Positions 34,158 to 42,958 of a DNA stretch of 64,000 nt are shown here, piece after piece; the stretch's first letter is position 1, and every line of letters begins with the position of its first letter. The DNA comes from Syntrophomonadaceae bacterium (GTDB lineage: Bacteria; Bacillota; DSM-12270; Thermacetogeniales; Thermacetogeniaceae), in contig DULK01000074.1 in NCBI GenBank assembly GCA_012840385.1, positions 1 through 64,000 of the forward strand, read 5' to 3'. A program made the position numbers and the translations under genes. The notes beneath the pieces are model-generated. The model was not told the DNA's origin. It was given only the letters and a program-made list of their open reading frames with translations, and searched no databases.

Positions 34158-36012
34158 ACAACCCAAAGAGGTCGCCGGCATCAGGCCGGCTCCGGTCTTT
34201 CCGGGCAGGGGCGGCCCGGGGGGCAGGCCTCATTTCCTGCGCGGCCCTGTGGTAAAGCCCAAAGACACCGGAAAAACCCTGTACAGGCTCTGGAGGTATC
34301 TGCGGCACCGGCGGCTGGAACTGGCGGCAGTGCTTCTCCTGGTGCTAACCGGCTCCGCCCTGAACCTGGTAAACCCCTTTCTGATCGGCAGGGCCATTGA
34401 CGGTTACATCATCCCCGGAAATTTCCGCGGCCTGCTGCACATCTCGCTCCTGATGCTGGCTGTTTATCTGGGCGGTGCCTTCAGCACCTGGCTGCAGTTT
34501 TATCTGATGATCGGAGTTGCCCAGGAAACCGTTCGGGAAATCAGAAAAGACCTGTTCAACCACCTGCAGGTTCTCCCCCTCAGGTTTTTCGACAGCAATC
34601 CCCGGGGAGATCTGATGAGCAGGCTCACCAACGATGTGGACAACATCAGCAACACCTTGAGCAACAGCACCATCCAGATCTTGTCCAGCATCCTGACCCT
34701 TGCCGGTACTCTGGCCATGATGATCTGGTTGAGCCCCCTGATGACCCTTTTAAGCCTGGCAACCGTCCCGGTGATGCTGCTCCTGACGGGGAAGATAGCG
34801 CAAAAAACCCTGCTGCACTTCACCGAACAGCAAAAATTCCTGGGAGAACTGAACGGCCTGATCGAAGAGACCATCTCCGGGCAGAGGGTGGTCAAGGTCT
34901 TCGGCCGCGAGCAGAAACAGATAGAAAAGTTCACCACCTGCAACACCCTGCTGAGGCAGGCGGGGATCAGGGCGCTGGCCTATTCGGGAGTCATCCCACC
35001 CCTGATGAACGTGCTCAACAATATCAACTTTGCCATCATTGCCGCGGCCGGGGGCTGGCTGGCGGTTAAGGGAGTGGTGACCGTGGGGATTATCGCCAGC
35101 TTTATCAACTACTCCAGGCAGTTCGGCAGGCCTTTGAACGAACTGGCCAACCAGTTCAACCTCCTGCAGTCGGCCATCGCCGGCGCCGAGCGCGTCTTCG
35201 AGGTCATGGATGAGCCGCCGGAGGCGGAGGATCCCCCCGGCGCGCCGGCGCTGCAGAACACCCCCGGTGCCGTGGAGTTCCGCAGCGTCAACTTCTCCTA
35301 CAAAAAAGGAACCCCGGTTTTGAAGGACATCAACCTGGAGGTGAAGCCCGGCCAGACCATTGCCCTGGTAGGGCCCACCGGGGCCGGCAAGACCACCATA
35401 GTCAACCTGCTGACCCGGTTTTACGACATTGACAGCGGCCTGATCACCATCGACGGGCTGGATATCCGCCGGGTGCAGCGCAACAGCCTGCGTTCCCGGC
35501 TGGGGATCGTGCTGCAGGACACCTACCTTTTCTCGGACACGGTCCGGGAAAACATCCGCTACGGCCGCCTGACCGCCACCGACGCCGAAGTGGAGGAGGC
35601 CGCCCGGCTGGCCAACGCCGAACACTTCATCCTGCGCCTCCCTCAGGGGTACGACACCGTCATCACCGACGGAGGGGCTAACCTGAGCCAGGGACAGCGG
35701 CAGCTTCTGGCCATCGCCAGGGCCATCCTGGCGGACCCGGCCATCCTGATCCTGGATGAGGCCACCAGCAACGTGGATACCCGCACCGAAATGCATATCC
35801 AGGAGGCGATGCTCAAGCTGATGCAGGGGCGCACCACCTTTGTGATCGCCCACAGGCTGAGCACCATCCGGGATGCAGACCTGATCGTGGTGATCAACAA
35901 CGGAGAGATTGTCGAGCGGGGCAGCCACGAAGAGCTTCTGCAGGCCCGGGGGTTCTACTATGACCTTTATAAGAACCTTTACACCCACCGGTACGTGGAG
36001 CAGGCGTCATAA
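34150..36012 (+). CDS. ABC exporter half-transporter, subunit 2
   Basis: A 620-residue half-exporter with an N-terminal Pro/Gly-rich cytosolic extension, six helices (about 60-340) and a canonical ATPase: Walker A GPTGAGKTT, signature NLSQGQRQLLAIARAI, Walker B AILILDEATSNVD with the catalytic Glu, and H-loop FVIAHRLSTI. This is the BmrD/TM288-type partner; with subunit 1 it makes a heterodimer with one active and one degenerate site. Regulated by the upstream MarR gene. Confidence 0.92.
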   Translation: MPEQPKEVAGIRPAPVFPGRGGPGGRPHFLRGPVVKPKDTGKTLYRLWRYLRHRRLELAAVLLLVLTGSALNLVNPFLIGRAIDGYIIPGNFRGLLHISLLMLAVYLGGAFSTWLQFYLMIGVAQETVREIRKDLFNHLQVLPLRFFDSNPRGDLMSRLTNDVDNISNTLSNSTIQILSSILTLAGTLAMMIWLSPLMTLLSLATVPVMLLLTGKIAQKTLLHFTEQQKFLGELNGLIEETISGQRVVKVFGREQKQIEKFTTCNTLLRQAGIRALAYSGVIPPLMNVLNNINFAIIAAAGGWLAVKGVVTVGIIASFINYSRQFGRPLNELANQFNLLQSAIAGAERVFEVMDEPPEAEDPPGAPALQNTPGAVEFRSVNFSYKKGTPVLKDINLEVKPGQTIALVGPTGAGKTTIVNLLTRFYDIDSGLITIDGLDIRRVQRNSLRSRLGIVLQDTYLFSDTVRENIRYGRLTATDAEVEEAARLANAEHFILRLPQGYDTVITDGGANLSQGQRQLLAIARAILADPAILILDEATSNVDTRTEMHIQEAMLKLMQGRTTFVIAHRLSTIRDADLIVVINNGEIVERGSHEELLQARGFYYDLYKNLYTHRYVEQAS

Positions 36013-36257
36013 CCGGTATCACCGGAACCCAGGTGTAAACAGTTCCCACGGCAGAGTTCGAACTGCAGGGGCGCGGTGCCGCGTGTAAGGCAACCCGCCC
36101 CCTTCTCTCTTCAACCTCAGCTTAATGCACGTCCACGATTACGCAAATTAAGCCCGCACAACTCACCTTTCCCCCGCATATACTGAAAAAACAGGATTGC
36201 CGCCATGGGCCGTTCCATAATTAGCCATCCATTATTCTCATGAAGGGAGTTGGTCAA

Positions 36258-36458
36258 ATGCCCGACATTCAAAACGCCAAAGGCCCCGGTGAAGGAGCCG
36301 CTGCTCAGTCCTTTCCCGGGGACAGGTTCATCAGGCTGGCAACGGCCTTCGTGCCTCCTCAGAGGTTCCGGGAGTCCTTCAATCTTCCAGAGGCGCTGCA
36401 CAAGGGAACCCTCTTTCCCGAACTTTACTGGCCCTACCGGTATCGAGAGCTTGTGTAG
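36258..36458 (+). CDS. cotJA: Spore coat protein CotJA
   Basis: A 66-residue CotJA: RFIRLATAFVPPQRFRESFNLPEALHKGTLFPELYWPYRY, matching the family's LAxAYVPxQ...ALxKGTLFPELYxPY. The ATG at 36258 has GGGAG 8 nt upstream; an in-frame ATG at 36240 lies before that site. First gene of the cotJ operon, made in the mother cell during sporulation and assembled in the inner coat. The 227 bp upstream show no gene. Confidence 0.88.
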   Translation: MPDIQNAKGPGEGAAAQSFPGDRFIRLATAFVPPQRFRESFNLPEALHKGTLFPELYWPYRYRELV

Positions 36459-36485
36459 AAACCGCCGAATGCGAGGTGTTGTTTT

Positions 36486-36746
36486 GTGGACCAACTAGGT
36501 TTAAAGCTGCTGCGCGAGGTCCAGGAACTGGAGTTCGCCCTGATAGAGCTTAACCTTTACCTGGATACGCATCCGGATGACGAGGCCGCCCTGAGCACAT
36601 TCAACAAGCTCAGCACCCGCTATGCCGAGGCCAGGCGGGCTTACGAGGAGCAGGTGGGCCCCCTCGTAAACTTCGGCCACTCGGGCCCCATCCGCGAACC
36701 ATGGCGGTGGATTGAGGAACCCTGGCCCTGGGAAATCGAGTACTGA
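36486..36746 (+). CDS. cotJB: Spore coat protein CotJB
   Basis: An 86-residue CotJB: LLREVQELEFALIELNLYLDTHPDDEAALSTFNKLS and the C-terminal PWPWEIEY, where W-PWP-WE-(E)Y is the family ending. GTG start. It lies 27 bp after cotJA and 15 bp before cotJC. Confidence 0.92.
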   Translation: MDQLGLKLLREVQELEFALIELNLYLDTHPDDEAALSTFNKLSTRYAEARRAYEEQVGPLVNFGHSGPIREPWRWIEEPWPWEIEY

Positions 36747-36761
36747 GGGGAGGGAGTAATA

Positions 36762-36881
36762 ATGTGGCTCTACGAAAAGAAGCTTGAATACCCCGTCCGC
36801 GTCGGCAAAAAAGACCTGAAGATGGCCAAATACCTCCTGACCCAGTTCGGCGGGCAGAACTTCATGTTTTACATTCTATAA
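36762..36881 (+). pseudogene. cotJC: cotJC 5' segment, interrupted by integrative elements
   Basis: Codons 1-28 (MWLYEKKLEYPVRVGKKDLK to LLTQ) are the exact N-terminus of CotJC, a manganese-catalase-like coat protein. At 36845 the sequence enters the core GTTCGGCGGGC and then the element; the open frame reads QNFMFYIL and stops at 36881. The rest of the gene continues in frame at 58102. Joining the halves at the core gives LLTQFGGPNGELSAAIRYL, the conserved CotJC sequence, and a 190-residue protein. Not a decayed gene: both halves show no lesion, so it is probably reconstituted by excision. Confidence 0.93.
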
Positions 36882-36929
36882 ACGAAAGACAATATCTGTT
36901 ATTTGATAGTCTTTGGTGAGATATATCTT
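36845..36929. repeat. attL-like site plus left element end
   Basis: Eighty-five bp identical to 52688-52772. The first 11 bp are the core shared with the host gene; the remainder is element sequence including the last codons of the recombinase gene on the minus strand. Left flank is cotJC (ACCCA), right flank element (AGAACTTC): a hybrid attachment site. Confidence 0.9.
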
Positions 36930-37088
36930 GATAATAATTGCAATCAGGGAGACGATGATGAACCCGTTCCGCCACAGATCCGGTCTCCACAGGCATAAAT
37001 TCCCCCAGAACTCGCGGGTGCTCTGTAAAGCTGCCTTCAACCCAAACCGGGCCAGCCTGTCCCGGTGTTCTACGATTCGCAGTCCCAA
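36876..37088 (-). pseudogene. Serine recombinase 3' remnant fused to foreign sequence
   Basis: The last 17 codons (IYLTKDYQITDIVFRL) are identical to the end of the intact recombinase at 52719. Upstream of 36929 the frame switches to an unrelated membrane-like sequence (FWGNLCLWRPDLWRNGFIIV). It is the scar of a deletion that removed the element 1 recombinase. Confidence 0.8.
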
Positions 37089-37255
37089 AGCACTAAGCCA
37101 GAATTTTTTGCTGGTTTTATAGCTCGTCCTGTTTCAGGGGCGGTGAGGCTTTGGAGTTTCTACAGGGGGTGACAGGATCGGATGAGAAAAATTTAGTTGC
37201 TTTATATTCTATTTTATTCTAAAATTTTCTCGACCAAAAAGTAAATAACTGCATT

Positions 37256-37413
37256 CCTTCGTTAGGTGAGGCTTCTGTATGGACAGATGCCACTGCCCGG
37301 AAACGTCGAAAGACGCCAATGGGTCAACAGGTATTACCGGCCTAAGGTTTTACCTAATGTGGCTGAGACTATTCTCTAAGCCATACACGTGCCAAAGCTC
37401 AACGAGTGGGGGG
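37256..37413 (+). promoter_or_regulatory. M-box magnesium riboswitch (ykoK leader)
   Basis: The leader matches the M-box in order: CGTTAGGTGAGGCTTCTGTAT, ACTGCCCGGAAACGTCGAAA, GACGCCAATGGGTCAACAG, CTAAGGTTTTACCTAATGTG and GCCATACACGTGCCAAAGCT. M-boxes sense Mg2+ and terminate transcription when it is plentiful. A terminator follows at 37438. The operon downstream encodes a MgtE-like cytosolic protein and an NRAMP-related transporter. Confidence 0.92.
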
Positions 37414-37437
37414 ATGGCAAGTATGTTCTTGTGATCT

Positions 37438-37467
37438 AAGTCTTCCCACGCGGAAGGCTTTTTTGTT
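37438..37467 (+). terminator. M-box-controlled terminator
   Basis: AGTCTTCC-cacgc-GGAAGGCT followed by TTTTTT, between the aptamer and the first gene of the Mg2+ operon; the expression platform of the riboswitch. Confidence 0.8.
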
Positions 37468-37538
37468 CCGGGTATACACCTGTGCCGGTAGTGGGATTAT
37501 ATAACGACCGGTGTCAAAACAGGAAAGGAGGGATGGTT

Positions 37539-38831
37539 ATGGAGGAAGTAAAGATGCTGGGAGAATTCTTTTTCAGCCAGGTTTTGGGAAAAGTTATAGT
37601 CGACAAACAGGAGAGAGTTATCGGGAGAGTGCGTGACATGGCGATCCGGTGGGATTCCATGTATCCCAGGGTCACGGGGATCAAATATGCCAAGGATGTA
37701 CAGAAGCACATCGATATCAACCATATCTCCGACTGGGACAAGAAACGGTTGCATCTGAATACCAGTGTTACTGCAGACCACCTGCATCCCCTCCAGGATG
37801 ACGAGATTTACGTGGGCAAATGGCTGCTGGATAAGCAGATCATCGATTTAAAGGGCTCCAAACTGGTGCGGGTAAATGACATCAAGCTGGCCTGGATCGA
37901 ATGCGGCGAATCCCGTGACATGGTTCTGGTTGCAGTCGACATCGGTTTGCGGGGGCTCATGCGCAGGATAGGGATGGAGTTTCTGGTCCGGAACCATCCC
38001 CAGAACCTGGTCGGCTGGCAGTACATCAGGCCGCTGGAAACGAAAACGGCAAACCTCCGGTTAAGGCTGGAACAGTCGGAGATTAAAGAGATGCATCCGG
38101 CGGACCTGGCGGATATCATCGAGGACCTGGACAGAAACTGGCGGAATGAACTGATTGCCAACCTCGACGCTAAGACGACAGCGGATGCACTGGCTGAGGC
38201 GGAGGTGGATACCCGGGTTGAAGTTATCACCAGCATGGATTCCGAAAGGGCTTCAAAGATCCTGGCGGAAATGCCGGTTGATGAGGCAGCCGATATTCTT
38301 GGCGAACTGACCGAGGAAAAATCCAGCGAACTGCTGGGACTGATGCCGCATGAGGATGCCGAGGATGTCCGGGAGCTTATGGAGTACCCTGAGAATACCG
38401 CCGGGGCGTTGATGACCCCGGAATTCATCGCTTTCGCGGCCGGCATGACAGCGGAGGAGACCATCAACAGGTTGCGGGAGCTGGCCCCGTCGGCCGAAAC
38501 GATCTATTACCTTTATGTGGTTGACGAAAACGGGGTCCTGAAAGGTGTCCTGTCCCTGCGGGATCTGATTGTGGCTCCCCCGGACACCCGCCTGGAAGCG
38601 ATTATGCGCACACGGGTGGTAAGCGTAAACCGCTACGACGACGAGCGCAGGGTGCTGGAGACTGTGGATAAATATGCCCTGCTTGCGGTACCTGTAGTTG
38701 ACGAGAAGCAGGTTCTGCTCGGCATCATTACGGTCGATGACGTTATTGACACGCTGCTCCCGGATCGCAGCGGTTTGTCGAACTTTGCCGACTTCATGAC
38801 CAGGCGCAGGCTGAGGAGGCGGAAGCCATGA
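37539..38831 (+). CDS. PRC-barrel/MgtE-N/CBS protein, predicted Mg2+ sensor partner
   Basis: A 430-residue soluble protein: an N-terminal PRC-barrel-like region (about 1-170: GKVIVDKQERVIGRVRDMAIRWDSMYPRVTGIKY), an MgtE-N domain of helical repeats (about 185-290: EMHPADLADIIEDLD, EMPVDEAADILGELTEEKSSELLGLM), and a CBS pair (about 300-425). This is the cytosolic half of an MgtE channel without its membrane domain. The ATG at 37539 has GGAGGG upstream. It overlaps the transporter gene by 4 nt (ATGA). Inference: it senses cytosolic Mg2+ or nucleotide and gates the transporter. Confidence 0.87.
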   Translation: MEEVKMLGEFFFSQVLGKVIVDKQERVIGRVRDMAIRWDSMYPRVTGIKYAKDVQKHIDINHISDWDKKRLHLNTSVTADHLHPLQDDEIYVGKWLLDKQIIDLKGSKLVRVNDIKLAWIECGESRDMVLVAVDIGLRGLMRRIGMEFLVRNHPQNLVGWQYIRPLETKTANLRLRLEQSEIKEMHPADLADIIEDLDRNWRNELIANLDAKTTADALAEAEVDTRVEVITSMDSERASKILAEMPVDEAADILGELTEEKSSELLGLMPHEDAEDVRELMEYPENTAGALMTPEFIAFAAGMTAEETINRLRELAPSAETIYYLYVVDENGVLKGVLSLRDLIVAPPDTRLEAIMRTRVVSVNRYDDERRVLETVDKYALLAVPVVDEKQVLLGIITVDDVIDTLLPDRSGLSNFADFMTRRRLRRRKP

Positions 38832-40084
38832 CGCCGTTAAAAAAAACCAGCCCATTCAGGAGCATCTTAATCTTTCTTGCGATTGTAGGCCCGGGCATCA
38901 TCACTGCCAATGTCGACAACGATGCCGGAGGTATCACTACTTACTCGGTTGCCGGGGCAACCCTGGGTTATAAGCTGCTCTGGGTCTTCATACCCATGAC
39001 CCTGGCTCTGATCGTCATCCAGGAAATGAGCGCCAGGATGGGGGCGGTTACGGGCAAGGGACTGTCGGATCTGATCCGGGAGCGCTTCGGCGTCAAGGTG
39101 ATCCTTTTGGTGATGGGGGCACTGATGCTGGCGGACCTTGGTAACACGGTAACAGAGTTCGCCGGGGTAGCAGCCAGCACGGAGATCTTTGGGATCACCA
39201 AGTACATCGTCGTGCCGCTTGTGGCATTCCTTGTCTGGTGGATCGTGATCAAGGGTTCCTATAAGATGGTGGAGCGTGTTTTCCTGGTGGCCTCGGCCCT
39301 GTACCTGTGCTATATTCCCTCTGCAATCATGGCGCGGCCGCACTGGGGGGCGGTGTTCAAGGAAATGGTGCTTCCCTCTTTCAGCTTCAGCCCAACCTAC
39401 CTGGCCATGCTGATAGGGCTGATCGGTACCACCATTGCCCCGTGGATGCAGTTTTACCTGCAGTCGGCGGTGGTGGAGAAAGGGATCTCCATCAAAGATT
39501 ACGAGTACTCCCGGTTGGATGTGATCCTGGGATGCTTCATGACAGACATCATAGCCGTGTTCATTGTGGTGGCCTGCGCCGCCACCCTGTTCACTCACAA
39601 CATTCACATCGAGTCAGCCCGAGACGCAGCGGTCGCCCTGCAGCCGCTGGCGGGCCGCTGGGCCGGGCTGTTATTCGCCTTCGGCCTGCTGAATGCTTCG
39701 GTATTCTCGGCGTCAATCCTGCCCCTAGCTACTGCATACTACATTTGTGAAGCCCTGGGCTTCGAGGCCGGAATTGACAAGAACTGGAATGAAGCCCCGG
39801 TATTTTACTGGTTTTATACCTTCCTGGTGGCAGCAGGTGCAGGAATCATTCTCATACCCGGTGTTCCCTTGCTCAAGGTCATGCTCTTGTCCCAGGTGAT
39901 CAACGGTATCCTGCTGCCTTTTGTCCTGATCTTCATGCTGGTTCTGATTAACAACCGGGATATCATGGGTGAATATGTCAACTCCCGGGTTTTCAATCTC
40001 ATCGCCTGGGTTACAGCAGTTGTCATGATCGTTCTGACAGCCCTGCTGATACTGATCTCCATCTTGCCCGGTTTGCTCACCTGA
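38828..40084 (+). CDS. NRAMP-related magnesium transporter (NRMT type)
   Basis: A 418-residue protein with about 11 helices and the NRAMP fold. TM1 reads GPGIITANVDNDAGGITTYS in place of the canonical DPGN; TM6 reads GTTIAPWMQFYLQSA, with A204 where Mn/Fe transporters have the metal-selecting Met of MPH. Loss of that Met and an M-box upstream are the marks of NRMT proteins, shown in Clostridium acetobutylicum relatives to move Mg2+. Hence Mg2+ uptake, not manganese, is the best call. Cotranscribed with the MgtE-like protein. Confidence 0.87.
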   Translation: MTPLKKTSPFRSILIFLAIVGPGIITANVDNDAGGITTYSVAGATLGYKLLWVFIPMTLALIVIQEMSARMGAVTGKGLSDLIRERFGVKVILLVMGALMLADLGNTVTEFAGVAASTEIFGITKYIVVPLVAFLVWWIVIKGSYKMVERVFLVASALYLCYIPSAIMARPHWGAVFKEMVLPSFSFSPTYLAMLIGLIGTTIAPWMQFYLQSAVVEKGISIKDYEYSRLDVILGCFMTDIIAVFIVVACAATLFTHNIHIESARDAAVALQPLAGRWAGLLFAFGLLNASVFSASILPLATAYYICEALGFEAGIDKNWNEAPVFYWFYTFLVAAGAGIILIPGVPLLKVMLLSQVINGILLPFVLIFMLVLINNRDIMGEYVNSRVFNLIAWVTAVVMIVLTALLILISILPGLLT

Positions 40085-40164
40085 GCCGCAGCGAGATGTC
40101 TATTGCATTTTTCGGCTTTTGACAGGCATGGTGGGAGACTCAGGGTGTCGGCCTGCCATGGATT

Positions 40165-40563
40165 GTGCTGCGGGGGAGTTGGCTCGACCTCATGCGCTAT
40201 CGGGAGGAAGAAAGGGGATTGGTGGATTTCATGTTCGTCCGGCTCATAGACCATTTCAAGGAACAGGGCTATGCCACCTTCAACCTCGGGCTTTGCCCGC
40301 TGTCCAACGTGGGTGGATATCCGGGCGCCAGTCTGCAGGAGCGGGTGGTCCATTTCTTTTATGAGCATTTCAACCAGCTTTACAGTTTCAAGGGATTGCG
40401 TCAGTTCAAGGAAAAATACGACCCCCGCTGGGAGCCGCGTTATCTCGTTTATCCCAATTCCCTGGTCCTGCCCAAAATTGCCGCAGCCATTGTATCCGCC
40501 AACGCAGGGGGCAGCCTGTGGAGCTACCTGCAGGCCTGGCGAAAAACAGGTTTCTCCCGGTAG
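40165..40563 (+). pseudogene. Phosphatidylglycerol lysyltransferase (MprF) C-terminal fragment
   Basis: A frame of about 132 codons reads SWLDLMRYREEERGLVDFMFVRLIDHFKEQGYATFNLGLCPLSNV and LYSFKGLRQFKEKYDPRWEPRYLVY, the end of the DUF2156 aminoacyl-transferase domain of MprF. The membrane flippase and most of the catalytic domain are missing. MprF adds lysine to phosphatidylglycerol and protects against cationic peptides. A GTG could start translation, but the fragment is unlikely to be active. Confidence 0.8.
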
Positions 40564-40588
40564 ACCTGGAAGCAGGGCACCGCTTTAT

Positions 40589-41590
40589 TCAGGATCGAAT
40601 CCAGGTAGCCGGCATGTGATGGGGAATCTTTGACTCGAGTACCGTATACCTGATAGTCGCATAAAGGCGTCCCGGTGAAACCCAGGGGGAACCTGCATTG
40701 ATCCTGTAAATGTGTGCAGGGTCCTGCTCCCTCGTGTTCATCCCTCTGATCACAGTGAACAGATAGCGGTATCCGGCGGAGTGCAGGATCTTCACAAGCT
40801 GTGGTGTGTAAGCCCCGTAAGGATAGGCAAAGTAGGGTGTGGTATGGCCGAGTTTGCTGTACAGAACATACTGCGCTTGAATACTGTCCGAAAGCATCCT
40901 GTCTTCGTATTCAGCAGCGGTCTCCTTTTTCCCGGTTTCCGGACGGGTAATCTGGGTTACCGTTGCCGGTATCAGGGGAACCTTGCGGTTTCCCGGGATC
41001 CGGTAATGCTGGTCAAAGGTGTGGCCGCCGATAGCTACCAGACCGCTTTTCTCCAGCGACTCAACCTGCGGCCAGGTAAGCATCCCCTGTCTTGTTCCCA
41101 TGAATCCTTCGATGATAAAAAGCACTGCCGGGGCGTGCTCTTCCCTGAGCACGGGCAAGGCATACTGATAGGTTCCCTCGTAGCCGTCGTCAAAGCTCAA
41201 GAGAATGGCATTGGGTGGAACATCTGCACGCCGGTCAAGGAAAGCCGCCAACTGTGAAGCGCTTATAAAGTTGAACCCCTTCTGCTTCAACATGACCAGT
41301 TCGCTCTTAAAACGCTCCGGGGTAATCGTCCCGCTTCCACTGGCCTGGGGGTTGATATTATGATACATCAGGACGATAACCCCATCCCGGTAGTAAACAG
41401 GGCGTCCTGCCGCTTGTTGCTCTTTCACTCTTACAGCATAATTCGCAGCATAACCCTTCCGTACCATGTCATGTCTGGCATGGGCAATCCTGGGCCTGTG
41501 CAAGAAAGGCATGAAGATACCACCAAGGATCAAACCAACTATAAGCAGTAGCAACAGATCTCTCCGCAACCCTTTTCCTTTTCCCTTCAT
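40589..41590 (-). CDS. Membrane-anchored polysaccharide deacetylase
   Basis: A 333-residue carbohydrate esterase 4-type protein. After a basic start and one membrane anchor (LLLLLIVGLILGGIFMPFL) the NodB domain has VLMYHNINP, motif 1 LLSFDDGYEGTYQYALPVL (metal and catalytic Asp), a variant motif 2 GGHTFDQHYRIPG, and YFAYPYGAYTPQLVKIL (motif 3/4). It may de-N-acetylate peptidoglycan or an exopolysaccharide. I use the ATG at 41590 (MKGKGKG) with GGAGGGAG upstream. Confidence 0.87.
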   Translation of the reverse strand: MKGKGKGLRRDLLLLLIVGLILGGIFMPFLHRPRIAHARHDMVRKGYAANYAVRVKEQQAAGRPVYYRDGVIVLMYHNINPQASGSGTITPERFKSELVMLKQKGFNFISASQLAAFLDRRADVPPNAILLSFDDGYEGTYQYALPVLREEHAPAVLFIIEGFMGTRQGMLTWPQVESLEKSGLVAIGGHTFDQHYRIPGNRKVPLIPATVTQITRPETGKKETAAEYEDRMLSDSIQAQYVLYSKLGHTTPYFAYPYGAYTPQLVKILHSAGYRYLFTVIRGMNTREQDPAHIYRINAGSPWVSPGRLYATIRYTVLESKIPHHMPATWIRS

Positions 41591-41783
41591 GGATCTCTCC
41601 CTCCAGTGTTTCACAAAGATGCGATCCAGGATTAAAAATAACCATGTATCGGTATGATTTTGTTAGGACGGCTCATCCGCTGCTCACTTCCAGGACATCT
41701 GGGCCTTTCCTCTGTACGCTCGTAAGGTCTATTGCTCCACCAGCCGGGCCAAGCCGTCGTCCCGCAAGAATAACTGTTGCAAC

Positions 41784-42461
41784 TTACCATATTAATGGAA
41801 TTAAACGATAATGGACCTTTTGACAATATTCATTATAACCAGATAAATTTTTAGATAGAAACTTTTCTTCATCAAGAAGCCTCATGACAATAGTAAAGAT
41901 TAAAGGTACTACACAGAGTACCGCCCAATATGAACCTAACGCAATAGGTGAAAATAACATCATGAGTATTGCTCCCGAATACATAGGATGACGTACCATT
42001 CCATAGGGTCCTGTTGATATTACTTTCTGGTCTTTATCTACTTCAATTATACCGGAAGTATAGCTGTTCTCTTTAAACGCAAGAAAGACTATAAAAAATC
42101 CCAATACAACAAAAACATCTGCAATTATACTAATATAGATAGGAACATTTGACCAATGAAATCGATAATCAAAACCTGCAACAATAAACACTAAACAGAA
42201 AAATACATTTGCCAGAGCCTGTATAGTTTTCTGACTTTTCTCCTTTTCAGCAGTTGGACCCACTTTAAGCCGTCGCTCTAAGAGATTCGGATCATTTTTA
42301 AATAAATAGGTAGTAATCAGTATTACTGAAATAGCAAATGTGAGCAGGTAAATCCACGCCTGCAAGTAATTAATTGTCCATGCTGGTAATAAAATCAATG
42401 CACTCAAACTAACTAGAAGCATTAGAAATCCAGATAACGTTTTCCCAATTAAATTATTCAT
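41784..42461 (-). CDS. Isoprenylcysteine carboxyl methyltransferase-family membrane protein
   Basis: A 225-residue protein with five membrane segments and the ICMT/PEMT C-terminal core: VISTGPYGMVRHPMYSGAILMMLFSPIALGSYW and LLDEEKFLSKNLSGYNEYCQKVHYRLIPLIW. GPY..VRHPxY is the SAM and phospholipid-methyltransferase-like motif. Substrate unknown; in bacteria usually a lipid or quinone. The gene is clearly AT-richer than its neighbours, so probably acquired separately. The 150 bp downstream hold nothing I recognise. Confidence 0.8.
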   Translation of the reverse strand: MNNLIGKTLSGFLMLLVSLSALILLPAWTINYLQAWIYLLTFAISVILITTYLFKNDPNLLERRLKVGPTAEKEKSQKTIQALANVFFCLVFIVAGFDYRFHWSNVPIYISIIADVFVVLGFFIVFLAFKENSYTSGIIEVDKDQKVISTGPYGMVRHPMYSGAILMMLFSPIALGSYWAVLCVVPLIFTIVMRLLDEEKFLSKNLSGYNEYCQKVHYRLIPLIW

Positions 42462-42599
42462 AGTATTACATCCCTCTTATATACTTGGATTGTTAGATAT
42501 CTCGCCCAATTTTAGATTTTTACATTGTCCAAAACGAGCAACGTGGGCAATATGGATATTATTACATGCAGTAGATAAATAAGGGTACACCATATAAAG

Positions 42600-42900
42600 C
42601 CCGCCTTTTTATCCCATATTTTGGCTTTTCTTTTTCACTTTCCTTGTTTGTGGGGCCAGGATATAAAATGCCTTTGCGCCCCTCTTGACATGCCTTACTA
42701 CCTGCTTCCACTGCCGGTATCCCCGGGCGTCCTCCGTCCCGGCTGCATAAGCAGCCGGTTGCCAAGGCTCCAGTGGTCGGACGGCTTTCAGTATCCGGTG
42801 CAGGGGTGATCAGCGTCCTGGCCACGGCGGCGGGGAGATCCCCGGACTCAAACATGGCAAGCAGGCGGGTTAATGCTGGTTTGCGGGCCGGTCGGCCCTG
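42600..42900 (-). pseudogene. ArdC-like ssDNA-binding domain relic
   Basis: The minus strand reads RKPALTRLLAMFESGDLPAA, VARTLI in one frame, then SLGNRLLM in a second and AAGTEDARGYRQWKQVVRHV, KRGAKAFYILAPQTRK in a third. Together they form a recognisable N-terminal domain of plasmid-type ArdC/DUF1738-like proteins, broken by at least two frameshifts. A 97-codon frame covering it (42562-42855) is not a real product. It signals plasmid or conjugative-element ancestry of this stretch. Confidence 0.6.
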
Positions 42901-42958
42901 AAAATTACAAAGGCAGCCTGAGATCAGGCCACCTCTGAAACTCGCTTCGTTTTTGGTT

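Noticed and set aside
32889-35988. Very long antisense frames across the ABC exporter genes
   Set aside because: They mirror GC-rich codon structure of the real exporter genes, are rich in His, Gln and Gly without motifs, and lack ribosome sites.
36876-37088. Real 70-residue membrane protein
   Set aside because: The end is a recombinase scrap and the rest switches to unrelated sequence exactly at the end of the 85-bp repeat; it is a fusion by deletion.
38828-40084. Manganese transporter MntH
   Set aside because: The TM6 methionine is alanine, the TM1 DPGN is changed to DNDAG, and the operon has a Mg2+ M-box. NRAMP-related Mg2+ transporter fits better.
41632-41783. Group II intron or IS fragment
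   Set aside because: The GC-rich stretch looks foreign to its AT-rich neighbour, but no intron domain V, transposase frame or terminal repeat could be made out.
42562-42855. Intact 97-residue hypothetical protein
   Set aside because: Only its first third matches a protein family (ArdC-like); the rest matches in other frames, so the frame is an artefact of decay.
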